Positions 45,101 through 59,100 of a stretch of DNA of 64,000 nt are shown here, in pieces; position 1 is the stretch's first letter; each line of letters begins with the position of its first letter. Both the position numbers and the translations under genes were made by a program. The notes beneath the pieces are model-generated. The model was not told where the DNA came from. It did no database searches and saw only the letters and a list, made by a program, of their open reading frames with translations. The stretch is from Telmatactis stephensoni (taxonomy: Eukaryota > Cnidaria > Anthozoa > Actiniaria > Isophelliidae), in assembly GCA_029948255.1 (NCBI GenBank), contig JALIZF010001765.1, forward strand, positions 558,001 through 622,000, given 5' to 3'.

Positions 45101-48100
45101 CTAATATTAATATTAATATAATATTAATTAATACGAAATTTTTCATTTATTTTCAAACGATTGGTTTTTGATTTTTTTTTTTTAAACTTTACATCATGGG
45201 ACCGATTCACCGATTTGTCGTCTAAAAAACGAAATAATCTATTTTTCTTCTTCAGTAGTACTGAATGAAAACGCGCAAATTTACAACCTTGAAGTTCATC
45301 AATATTTTTTTGTGGGTAAAAATAGGGCGTATTATGTTTGTCTATGTTATAAAAGAAATGGTCAACATTCAGCGTGCGTCCAGTGAGTTATGGATGCACG
45401 CGGGAGGCTGCTAAGCACGAGAGAAGCGTGAGAGTCGCACGAGGCGTAGCCGAGTGTGACCATAGCTTCTCGAGTGCTTAGCAGCCGACCATTTCTTCAT
45501 TACACGCTGCAACAGTTCGTGCAACTTGTTTTGCAACACCACTGCGAGACCAGCTGCAGGAAAAATTGCACCGTGCAACAGTGCCGTAAGTCTCAGCGAA
45601 AACGTCTTTGCACATTTACTGTAAATTGAACCTTTTCTTAGCGGACACCTTAAGTGGATACCAGTTAAGGTTCTGAAGATGTGCGCTTGATAGAGGTACC
45701 ACTGTATTTAAAGTTCCACTGAGTATCGTGGATTAGCGGGTCAAGCAGAGACAAGAAAAGTGAGAATCACGACAACGGAAGAAGCCAAAAACCTCCTTCC
45801 TTTACGCACTCATATTATTTTGATGAAATCACTGAGAAGCAATACACATAACAAACTAGCTGATGTATTAATAAAGGTTCTGAAAAGTTTGGGATAAATT
45901 TGATGACGATACAAGTACCTCTGAGTAGTAGGCTAATGGATGCTCTGGAACTTTACCAGGGAAGGAACAGATAACCATTCCTGCATCGCGCTGGTCAAAG
46001 AACTTTCGTGGCTTTTGAGTTGCTGAAAACAAAATGGAAGTGTTGAAATTGTTTAGGCCCTGTTAGATGAAACCTTTTTTTGTTTTGACAAGAATCAAGA
46101 GAAATATCCATGGAAAGTTAGTGTAACGAAAACTGTGTTACGAGTTCAAGGAAAAGTGAGCAACCAAGTTTTAAAACGCCTATGGGATGAACTAGATGTT
46201 AGGACCCAACAAGCAAAATATATTGATGTAGATTGTGGTCTGAAGAAGCCTCACGTCGCTAGTAGAAAAATTACTCCTAAATGCGTCTCAGTGATTGTTT
46301 CGTTCCATAAGGACGAAATACCTCAAGATAAATGCCATACCTGGATTAAAGCTGTCTACATGATTTCTCAAGAAGACATATTCTAATGTAGATTTAACAT
46401 TTTCTTTTTTTAAGATGTAACCCAGGCCAAGCGCATGAGCCCACCACTGACCAACAAGACAGTCAACCCAAGTTCCTGGACAACAAAAAATAGTTTTAGT
46501 TCAGTAGCTTGCGTGGTCAAGAGCCATAACACATACATAAGCTTCACACCATATCTATAAGGTATAGCCCTAGCACACCCTAGAGGAAGAACATTTGTCA
46601 GTTTTCCAATCCCAGCCCTAGTAGGATATCTGCACCTACCATCAGCAACTTCATTGACAGGATGTGCTGGATCAACAATCTGGAGATGAAACAGGAAATT
46701 AATAATGAAAATGATAATGATCAAAATGGTCTACCTTTAAGCTCTCTGGTGAGGAGGAAGAGGAGGGGGAGGGGAGGGGAGGGAGAAAGGACAGGTGAAA
46801 AGGGGAAGGGAGAGCTCTCCCTTTTCTCTCCTCCACTTTACCCCTCCTCGTCCTCCCCTTCCCAAAGAGCCTGCAGGCAAGCTAATGACAGAGTGATGAT
46901 GGTGGTAGCATTTTGGAAATGATGGGCAATTTTGATGACAACAGTATGGGAATTCCTGAAATTATACCTGTGTGTACCACTTCCCATTAAAGCATCGACT
47001 GTCTAACTGTTTGCTGCCTGATAAGAATCGTTGGTGATAGCTTTCAGCAAGCTCCTGTTGAAAAAAGAACAACGTTACACCTTGAACAAGGGAGAAATGT
47101 TGGGGAGGGGGGAGCAGGTGGTTTGATATCATTTTCATTGTCAGAACAACCATATCTGGAAAATCAAATGTCTGTCTTTTAGCTGAAAAATCAAATGCTA
47201 TTTTTTTAATTATGACTTGGATGAACAAAATAGTGTACATTGGGATAATATGCCAAAGAAACATGGAATTATTCATGTGATATCAAACTAGCCTGTGTAC
47301 AGCCGTTTCCCACCCCTCCCCCCCTACGGGAAAAAACGTTTTTTCCCGTAGAGGGGGAGGGGTGGGAAACGGCTGTACACAGGCTATATCAAACATAATT
47401 GTGTTGCATTTATACGTAATAATTTTCTAGAATGAACAAAACACTTGCCGTTTCTCCCTGTATCTTTGCCATTTCCTCAGCAGCTCTAAAACAGACACAA
47501 AATGTCAATTTAACACAAACAATGAGGGGCTGATGGCTTAGCATACGTTACCTTAAAGCAGCCAAGTAATAGCCACCAATGTAGACATTTACACCATATA
47601 TTGTACAGTCATATGTGTTGGGTTGTGGTCCAGGTATGACACCTGAAAACAGATAAGTTGAAAATGTTAGAAACTTAATGAATTGATCAGTCAGCAATAT
47701 ACATGTAGCACATTTAGCACACATATTCATCATTGTGAACATTCAACTGATCATAGTAGGTGGCTGTATGCAATGCATTTCACAACCTTTAAATACTATC
47801 CAGTGGCAGAAAAATAAGAATAAATAATGAATAATGAATATCCATTGTCTTAGCCAATTGGGAGTGGTTTGGGTTTGGGGGAGCATTACAAAATAAAGGG
47901 TAACCTTTTTTGATATAGGTATACATAAGTTCCATATTGTCATGCTTAAGCTAGTTGGGGTGGGGCATAACAAAGAACAAAATTACAGCTACTAGACTTA
48001 TAATCAGAACACTTGCCTGTGCCATCATCAAGGTCAGTCATCCATCTTGTCATGATCTTTTTGACTTTGGGCCAAAGTTTGTTAAACCAATCACGACTTG

Positions 48101-50152
48101 CTCCTTGTAGCACCTGATAAAATATTCATTCAAGCAAATCAGACCAAATTACAAAGTGAGCACCTCAAAGCTGACACCCCCTGTAATGTGGACATCCCTT
48201 AACTGGTGTGGTCCCAAATTTCACGGCATTGTCTTTTCTATAGGTACATGTATATCTCAACTTCTCTAAGGTGGAAGCTTTTCTAAAGTGCAACATAAAA
48301 CCCAGGAGAAAATTCTTTGTAGATTAACAAACTGTGATTTCAGAAAACATCTCTACCCTAACAAAGAGGGAAGAATTCAGAAGAAGAAAAATTCATTAAC
48401 AAGAGTTGATGGAGAAAATTTGGAAATTCTAGAGGGGTAGGGTCCCAGTATTTTAGTCCTATATCTATTTTGGAAATTCCAGAGGGGTAGAATCCTATAA
48501 TTTTTCTTTGCAGCTTATGGATATTTCTCCACATGATCCTGAGGAATCAGGTTTTTGGATACCAACACTAAATCAATTTAATATTCTTACCTCTCTATAC
48601 ATCTTGAGAACAGTGCCAATGTCTCCATCTACACAAATAGTTGTAGATGCTGGATTAGTTGAAAAATTATCCCAGAGTGACCAGATACGACGGAGTACCA
48701 GAGGAACAATGGTACGGCTAAAGAAAACACAGGTACATGTATCTCAAAAACAGTACATTACAATGATTAAAATGACCCAATCAGCATCAACTTCTTTTGG
48801 TCAGTAATGTCTAAACTTGATCAATAATAGATATCACTTGTTTGGAATCCTGCACTCCATAAAATTACTACATAGGAAAAGCCCAAATGTTTTATCCAGA
48901 TAGCTCTTTAAAGTAATGATTATTGTTGATTATTATTGATGAATAATCATCATAAAAATAACTGTTTATTTTCTTGCGAACTAATTGGCGGACACTGTAC
49001 TCTCTCACACACACTACCACTATATTGTAATATTCTATCCACACAACTCTCAGCAAACTTGTTTCTCATTTGGAAACACTTTAGTTTTCATTGTTGGAGC
49101 TACTGTTGGTAGGATTGGTGTATTAATAGAATACTAATACAAACCTTGGAATGACGCTGTAGGGTGTCATCTGTAAGTTCAAGTCTACATTTCTCATGGT
49201 TTGTTCCACATCAGGATAGCATCTGCAAAAATATGTCAAATGAAAATACCAAAATGAGATTTTATCCATTGAATATTCATTCATTTCCTCAATTAATGTT
49301 GATGAGTTCATTTATATCCATGTATTATCTGATAATCTATTTGTGTTAGATGCATTCATCCATTCACTTGCATCCAATAATTCATTCATCTGACGATTGC
49401 TCATTGACAATGATATGTTTGTAGATGTCATACACAGTCAACTGTAGATAGAGTACTACTGTTAATAAATTATACAGAGTCGTTTTCGTATGAGTGGGAA
49501 ACTTGCCATACCGTATCGTAACTGTACCAGTATCATAGTTTCTATAAAAACATTCGAAATTCCTGCTGTAACCGTATCGTATTGTAACTGTATAGTGTTC
49601 CCACTCATACGAAAACTGCTCTAGTAGGATATTGATATTTATACACTGTCAAGTAGACATTCCTATGACATGGACATTTCTCTAAGGTGGCCATTATATT
49701 CTCTCTTTGGTTCTAATTGAATTCCAAAGCATATTTGCCTGTCCCTGAATTGTCCGAGACAGATACCTTTGTAAGATGTGTAGTTAAGGTGGAGTTGAAG
49801 GTATCTCATAATTTCGGAACATCGTTTTACTTTGTACTGAGTTGTTCAGAGCAGATTATTTTAGTCAACGTGTTTCAATACTGGTCGTCCACAAATCCCA
49901 CCCAAAACACCTGAACTTCACCAAAGAGACATCAAGGAAACTTACTTAGCTAGAGCCATCTCATAATTCCATACATGGGTACAGTTTAGTGGACAACAGC
50001 CTAGAAATAACAATGGTTGGCAATGAGATAAGCTGAAATAGTTCAAATATGAAATGTGATAAACAGCATATAATCAAACCCACCTCCTTTCTCACTGCAA
50101 CCTGTAAATAAATAAATAAATAAATAAATAAACAAACAAACAAACAAACAAA

Positions 50153-50187
<35 letters not shown>

Positions 50188-53100
50188 ATATTAAGTTAAT
50201 CAATAAATTAATAAAATGATAAATGAACGAATGAATGAATGCATGCATGCATGCATGCATGCATGCATGCATGCATGCATGCATGAATGAATGAATGAAT
50301 GAATGAATGAATGAATGAATGAATGAATGAATGAATGAATGAATGGCAATGGCTTAACTAAAATAGTGCCACATAATATAAGCTTATTCCCTCAACGATC
50401 TGTGCACAATGCATTGTACATGTACTAGGATCCAGTCGAAGCATACCTTCAAATGCAAAAAAGTTACCATCTGCATGCCACATACAAGTTGGTGATCTGT
50501 AAATACAAACAAGTCATTTGTAAAGTAAAAAGCTCAGAAAATGGATCACAGCAAACCAGATATGGAATTAACAGAAAATGCCACCAAACCCTGACCAAAC
50601 CCCTAGGACAATCACTTACTTTAACACACTGACACGACCAGCTGCACTGTCGATCAGTTGCCATGGTAAAGTCGATTCAAACATTGAATTTCTAAAGTTT
50701 CTTGTCTTAGAAGTTAAGTCATCCAGATTTGAAGCAGTGTAGTTGAGAACCTGAAGTTAGAAGACAGATTGACATTTAACCCTTGAACTTTCAATGAAGT
50801 GTTATGAGACCCTCATTTTTTGGAGGACTATTTACCACCCAAGGATGAACTGTCATGTACACTGTAGCACGCACTTAGTCAAGACTGCAGGTGAAAATGA
50901 ATGCTACATGGTAAGTTTTTTTTTCTATGCAATTAGAGTACCTCCTTGATGTCTTTCCAGAAGTTGCTGTATTGATGGCCAATGTAAAATGCACTGTTTG
51001 GATCTAGCTTCCCAAGTCCTGGTTGAGGCCAGTCAACATATCTATAGCATAAACAGTAAGTATGAATGAACGAATGAATGAACGAATGAACGAATGAATG
51101 AATGAATGAATGAATGAATGAATGAATGAATGAATGAATGAATGAATGAATGAATGAATGAATGAACGAACAAATGAAATAAATGAATTAAGTCATTGCA
51201 CATAAAGAAATCAGAGTATCGTTATAATATCAGTACCTGTGAGGGAAGTGCCAAGCCAAAAGAAAAGTGAAAGTCTGTTGAGCAATGGAGAAATGAATTA
51301 TTCTAGACTACCAACATTTATAGCCAAAATTCAGATTACCTCAGTAGCATTAGGTTGAAGTGTTCTTTGACAAGACACAGCACCATTCCATGTTTTACCA
51401 GCCTGTAAATACAATAATAAGTTAGATGTACATCTCTCTTCATACTCCTGCCTACAGTACATTCAGTTACATGATCAACTACTTTAAACTTGTCATTCCC
51501 TGTAGGCTGAGACTAGATATACTGGGAACTATGTGTCTTGTTCTTTATCAATAGCACACAGCATATCCAAGATTATCTTCAGGAGGGCTGTAGCAGAGCC
51601 CAAATTTGACTCAGAAGTAGTGCACACCTTGCACCCCCCCCCCCCCTCCCTTCAAATTTGCCCCTGTAGTCTACTGCAGCAGAATGTTGGCCATTACATC
51701 TGAAGCTGCTAATGCTAGTATATACAAAGTTTTGATGGACTGCAATTGCTACCTCTTCTAATATAAATTAATATCACTGGCTAAATCAAATTTAGGCAAA
51801 GCTAAAATTGAGACATATTGGCCAGCAGTCTCTAGCCTGCATGTGTGGGGTGCCCCTAATCTATGCAGTGCCTTTATGTATGGTCATTCTTGTGGGTCAT
51901 TGTGGATCCATAACTGGTTACCGTGGTTATCACCTTATCACCAGGGACAGACATGCCCCTTATTGTGGCTCTATGGCACCCAAGCCATCACTGCTGATGC
52001 ATTTAACAATGTATCTACCACTAAAACCATGCACTTACTGGAGATGGACCACTGTCACCATGACCACTCAGCCCACTACCAGCAAAGTTCTTCCATAGGT
52101 CTTTAACTGCTGAGTACTGTAGTTCTGTCTTTACTGTGTCTCCCTCTTTAGTCAACACTGAAAAATATTGACAAAAATTTAGGCTACAGTTTTGCAATAT
52201 TATTATGGAGCCTGGCTTGATGACTTTAATTGCAAACAAAATGATCACAAAGCAGATAATACAACATACAGTAATATAACTTGTATCAAAGTAACTCAAT
52301 ACACACACAGTCCGGTCAACTCTGTCCAGTCCATAATATAATACCAGACTGTACATCAAATATAATTACATACTCATGCATTCAAATGCAAATAACTGAC
52401 AGCTAAATGTAATACACTCACCTGTAATTGCTATATGACCATTGGAATTCCTCATCTCTTGAAGTGTTGGGTTAAACATGTCTATTCCATACAAAGCACT
52501 GCAAACAGTGAAATCAATGTGTGAGAACCATAATATTATAAATCTTCATGCAGTGCCATTTCACTCATTTTGTCTCCAATCAACATGTTAAGATGCTGCA
52601 GCATATTGATATAATTATAATGGTAATGATGAACAGCAAAGAATATTTACATGTATTATAAATTCTGGTCATGCAAATCAACAGTGTACCTTGTCTGAAG
52701 AAGTGTGTTGATATTTCCTCCATATCCTGCATTGCACACTGTGAAAACATAGATGAAACACTATAAGCTAAGAAGGAAGTTAGGGTTAACTGTAACAACC
52801 AGCTGGAATTAGTTACTAAATACTTTTGGTGGCAGTACAATTGGACCCAAAGAGTAGGGTTCAAATTAAGACAGAGCTAAGATAGAGAAACAAGCAGTAA
52901 TGAGGGAGGTAGAACAAGATAATTGTACACTTGTAGGAAGATAGAAGAATAGAGGGAGAGGGCAGGAGAGGGAAAAAGCAGTTGAAAATGACCGAAGTTT
53001 GAAGGCAGTGAGGAAGAGTAACACCAAAGTTCTATCTTCTGGTATATATTCTGTAATGAATTTTATTACCTTCAGATGTTATATCAGATTCACCATCCCA

Positions 53101-56100
53101 GCCAGCAATGTTTTGTAAAGAACCAAGCAGAGACACCTGATGAGATGGTATATATAATGATCACATTTTAGGGTCAAACTCTCATAAATAATTTTCTATA
53201 AAAGAATTATTAAGCTTCATGTATCTGGTTTTGAACCATTAGCATTATCACCATGACAACCATAACCATCATCATCATCATCAACATAATTATCAATCAT
53301 TATCATTGCCATGACAATCATCATTATCACCATGACAACCATCATTATCATCAGTCATCACCATAACAACCAACCTCTTATCATCAATCATCATCATCAT
53401 CATGCACAGGTTATTTATAAATTTGAAAGTATTTGTAAAATATTCTGCAAACCTTAGCTTCTTTGGAGCCAGAGTTTGTAACAGTAAAATTGAAGACAAT
53501 CACAGGTATTGCACTGTTCTTGGAGTCTAAAGGAATAGTTGGGCTGAATGCTTCAAGGTGGACCTTCACAGGGACCTCAGAGCTGAGATAATCAACTGAA
53601 AAAAATTGTAGTATACAATGTCACTTTCAAACTGCAATTACATCAACATATCTTATTTACAAAATGTAATCATCTGTTATCTTTTTATAATTAGCCCATT
53701 CTTTCATCCAATAATTGAAAATACATGTACCATGAAAGGCACTTGTTGACACCTGCCCACTGACAAAGTCAAAGAGGCCTAATTGTAACACTGTCAGACT
53801 CAAGAAAAAAGAGGTTTCAAGTTGATTTCTGGCTAAGACCACTACTAAGTAGCAACATTGCAGTCTAAACTGATGTCTACTTTGACAATTTGGGTGTGTT
53901 GTAATTTTACTGATAGTGACACAGAGCATAAATGCTGCAGCCATCTCTTATATTAACCCCCCTTGCTCTCTAAGACTACATGCATAGAGGTGACAATTAG
54001 TAAAACATTCAAGATGTGAGACATTAATTAAGAGACCGCTCACCTTCAGCAATAGGAAACTTGGCAGTTATCTCTAGTGTTTTGATTCCAGGTATATCAG
54101 ACAATAGTTGTTTGGAAGCTTCAGGGACAACTGCAAAATGAATAAAACATCTGATTAATTATTAATATTTTAGCATGATATGAAGCTGTACATTTACATG
54201 TACAGTACTAGGAATTTATTAATACATGATTGTGTAAATTTCTACCAAAGACCTACAATTGCTGAGTTTCAAACAGTTGATGAATCTCATTCCTGGGGGG
54301 GGGACTCCGATCGGAAATGGACGGGGATGCTCGTCGTACCTTTTAGGGGTCAAAATCAGCGATCTATACCTTTTAGGGTGTCCCAGACTTTAGTGGACTA
54401 CTAGAGACCTAGCTGGTACCTTTTAGGGTAATGTTTTCCTCTATCAACGATTAAATACTGGAAACAAAGATCGGATTGCACGACCATCAAATTGTTCGTA
54501 TATAAATAGACACAATTGATCGCTTGATTGACTAAAATATGCAAAATGTTAAATTTAGTGTTTTTGAGTTGGTACCTTTTAGGGGTAAAAACATGTATTG
54601 TCACGCCCACCCGGATATGACTTTGGTACCTTTTAGGGGTCATTTTTAAAATTTCTGACGAGCATCCCCGTCCTCTTATATATAGGAGTCCCCCCCCCCC
54701 AGGATCTCATTATCTGTCTCAAATGGTGGTGAACATTAATCACATGTATGTGCTCAGTCAACCAGAGAGTTTTCTATTCATTGAAAATTCATCATTCAGC
54801 TGATGAAATTTCCAACAAGACTGAAAATGACATAGAAAACCCAGCAGTAAGTTTCAACTGGAATGGCTGGAGTTCCAGATGCTCAGAATGAATAATTACA
54901 AATATGGAAACTCATCAGTTATATATGGATGCTTTGTGAAGTGTGGGTTAATCAATTGAACTTACTGTGATCAGTGACATAAGCTGAGGGCACAAATCCT
55001 TTATCGTCATACCAAGTGTTAGACTGAAGTGCAACTGCCTTTGTTTCATTGTTCTGATCAACCCTGAGTAAAACCAATCGTAACAGAATTAGATTCAATT
55101 ATACTAAGATACCCAGTAATGCTGATTAATATTTAGCAGTTTCATAATGAGTGTGAAATGGATGACTGTGCTATGAATGTGTCTTTCAAAAATATTCAAA
55201 AATAATACTGGATTCATTGATTCCTGTCCTATCCAACCTTCAGCGTAATATTTTTAAAGGAAAAATAATGACAGCATGGATGCAAGTGTGCATTACAAAT
55301 CAGCACATTTATCTGATCAAAAGGACAGATTTACATTATGTAGCTTAGACTGCAAGGTGATAAGAATTACCTTATGGCAAAAAAGGAGTCTGGTGCAATC
55401 CCCACATGATTGACCTCATTACTGACTTGCCATTGCCGCAGACCACCATCACCTGCTAGTGCAATACAGCCACCCCCTGAATACACAAATCATACATGTA
55501 TAACCATGGGTTAACATTTTTAGACATTGAAATATACATGTAAATAATTATGCTCTATAAGCTTTGACTTCCTCAATAGTTTTCACAACTTTTGAAAGTA
55601 AAGTTAAACTGGTGGACATTTACCAATTAGAGCTTTGCAAATCAAGTCCAAGAGGTAGAATATAAATGGTAAACTTTCTAGCCCAACCTGTACCTACCTA
55701 GTGCTCCAAGGGGAAGTGTTACTGCCCTTAAAGCTTCATCGCTGTATTTATATTCACTCTGTCTCAAATTCGTTCTGTTATGAAAATTATGATCAGTAGT
55801 TGCATTAGTAATCCTATCATTACTATTACAGTCAATGCAAGAGTTCTTGATATAGAGGATATTACATGGGTGCATGGAGATACGAATTTTATCTTCCAGT
55901 GTTGATGAGATCTCGTGAGTGAGCACAGTGAACAAGCAAGAGATTATCAACACAAGAAGATAAAATTCGTATCTCCAAGCGCCCATGTAATATTCTGTTT
56001 AATATATAATCAACGATGAACTAGAATGTGCAGTCACTATGAAGCTCCCCAAAAATGTAGCCATGGCAACAGTGTTATCTTCATATGTGAAATAACATGT

Positions 56101-59100
56101 TATCTTCACATGTGAAGATATCACTTTTTCGAAACAGAGAAAAATAGATGATGATTGATGATTATATATTAAATGTCATTAATTTTGAGTGACTCAAAAA
56201 GCTGAGACTTACACTTTTGTGGGAATGGTGTCATTACATGGAGGTGGGTCTGGGATTGGTCTACAGAAATCACCACATGGCTGCAAAGGAAAATAACATT
56301 ATATAAATTAATGTGATATCCATATACAGTTGTAGCTAATAATATTGCCCAAACAGCAGGGGTAGATCCAGGATTATCTTCAGGAAGGGGCACGTACACC
56401 ATCATATAAATTGGAAACTGGAAATTGGATATTTTGAGTAAATATTGAGAAAAAAAGGACTCAAAGTCATCTCAGGAGAGGGGCTGCGCATCCCCTGCAC
56501 CCCTCCCTTAAATCTGCCCCTGCAAACAGTGACCTTTTCAAAATCATCAAACATAGAGGCTGAGACTGAAATGGTTACTTAGTACCCTGGGTACTCCTAG
56601 TAATAGGTTGGTACACTGGCTACTCCTAGTAGTAGTTGTATTTTTTTGTTTCATCTTATCAATGTGCTGTACTATTGTGTCTAGATTACCAAAATATGCC
56701 TTGGTCACTGTTTGAATAACAGTAGAGAGTAGATTTCATATGACTGTGAAAATGTCACAGCCATGGCACAGCATAGTTACTGTATGAATTTGAAGTGTTT
56801 TTATAGACAACACAGCACCATACGGCACTGTCCATTAATTTCACACTCATACAAAATCTACTCTAATAATACTCACACTTGAACAGCAACTGACTTGGTT
56901 GCTTGGATTTACTTTCTTTTGCTCACTACCTGACTTCATGGGAAAGGCACTAATGTGTAAAGTGTTTTTATTGCCTTGCATGTTACAACCAGTTCTGATG
57001 GCTTCCTTCCATTCAAGCTCTGTTTTACCCTGTTTGGAAAGTCACTATTTTTAAATCCCACTTCAATGGCTAACTGGGAAATGTTAGAATATATTGTTAG
57101 AGTATCAGTAGATTTCACCAGCTGAATTGCAACTAGTTTTTGAAATAACAACTTCCAGTTGAAAGCTGAGCAGTTTTGCCCCTCAGTCAAATGCAGATAA
57201 TGACATTTTTTGAGTTTTAACAGCTGATTGACAATAACTTATAAACTACTTTACGGTGGATTCATGTGAGTGTAAAAACGGCACCACACAGTCATGGCAC
57301 AGTTACGGCAGAATTTCGATATTCAAAATATTCAAGGGGCAGATTGTGTGTATTGGCTATTCAAAATAATCTGGAGCATTCCCTAGAAGCACAAACCCTT
57401 TGTATCTCTTCAATGAGGTTATACGTGCATCAACTTACAAATATCATGTCTTCTTCATCATCAAAGTATTGGAAAGCCCAAGCATTCTCTGGTTGGTCTG
57501 TGAGCTTTAGTTGCTGTTCCAGCTGTTTTACCACATCAGACCAACTATAATGCACAACACACACAACAATAATATCAGGTTCCCCTACACCTTTTGTGTG
57601 AAACGTGAGTACCAGATTTATTTTTGACGTGAAACATCATTTAAGGTCTATCTCTTACTATCTCTTTTTTTTGTTTTTGTATACTGAAAGCTTTAAAAAA
57701 AAACAAAAAAAAAAACAACAACAACAACAACAACAAAAAAGTTCTGTTAATTGTCCAAAATTGTAATTAAAAAAAAAAAAGGAAATTATTGTAAAAAAAA
57801 GGAAATTTTCTGTTATATATGTAAAAAAAAAAAAATTTATTGTAAAAATCTATAGTGTTAAAATGTAAAAATTTATTTATGTGTGAAAGGTTATGCTCTC
57901 CCCACCTTTGCTGAAGAGAGTTAATATCAACATTTGATTAGTGTTCGCTTTGAAATAAAACCGTCACACCAGTGGCCAAATTATATTCCAAACTATCATG
58001 TCTGTGTCATCTCTCTTCAACAAACTAGTGCGACGCTACCTGGAGCACGCGGCCATTAACTAAAGTACGAGGAATAAAAAAATCATTTAAGGTCTAAAAC
58101 CTTTTTGTGTCCCCATGATTTATTTATAAATTTCAGTATTCCCATAAATTACAAACATGGTATTACCTACTCTAAAGTAACAATAACAATAACTATTAGC
58201 TAAATATATAAAATTATATATATATTTGTATTAAAAATACAATCAATGATCAATAAAAAGATATTGAATCTATAAAAATGATCTAAATCTACTGGCAATT
58301 GCTATTTTGTATATGATTACTAATATAGTTTGTTTTTCTGGTATTAATAGCATGATTTATAAAAGCTGCAGTTGATTTTGAAACTGTTGGGTCGATACTG
58401 TTAAAAAGGAACATAATTTTGAGAGTGTCATTTAATTGTGTAAAGTGTGGGAATTTGTTGTTAATTTTCTCAAATAGTTTTTTACGTTCATTTTCATAGA
58501 GATCATAATCTAACACGAAATGTTGTTCGTTTTCAATTTTGTTTTGTTCACAATATTTACACAGTCTTTGGTGTTCAGGCGTTCTTGGTATTGTATGCCG
58601 CCCAGTTTCTATCCTTAATGTATGGTTGCCCAGTCTTAATTTCACTAAATGCCTTTTATGATCACTAATTTTAATAAAATTTAGACTTTCAGCTGGTTTC
58701 GTGTCTTTTTTGAATATTGAATAGAAAGCTAGTTTTCTATTTGTTTGTATCAATGTTATTTGATGTTCTTCGAGTTTTTTTCTTATATTTGTTTTTATTT
58801 CAGACGACATCACCTTTAAATTTTGCTTGTTCCTCATTATTTGAGAAGCATCAAGGTCATAATGCTTAATTATAGAATTTACCTTTCCCAGCAAGCCATG
58901 TTTACCATTAGAATTTAATTCTTTGGACATAACCAAGCACTGATAAGCTATACTTTCCTCTGATTTATTTTCAAGATAAGACCAAAATTTAAGTAAGTTT
59001 GTATCAATTGCCTGTCGAATTGATACTCTTCCAAGTTCATTTCGGGATCCGGCATTTGGTGATCTTTTATTAACCCCAAGAACAAGTTTACAAAAATATG

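Noticed and set aside
46135..46386. 83-codon + strand open frame
   Set aside because: It overlaps, in antisense, the GH116 exon 46341-46475 and its flanking intron. The minus-strand exon continues the conserved protein ([13 protein letters not shown]), so the + frame is a shadow.
50467..50468. Splice donor GTAACT in the GH116 exon at 50447-50496
   Set aside because: Reading through gives the conserved [10 protein letters not shown] and a better donor (GAAG|GTATGC) 21 nt on, with the correct phase for the next exon.
22063..54703. CRISPR-like or phage attachment interpretation of short repeats
   Set aside because: Repeats are palindromic transposon ends with target duplications in a spliced eukaryotic genome; there is no regular repeat-spacer array.
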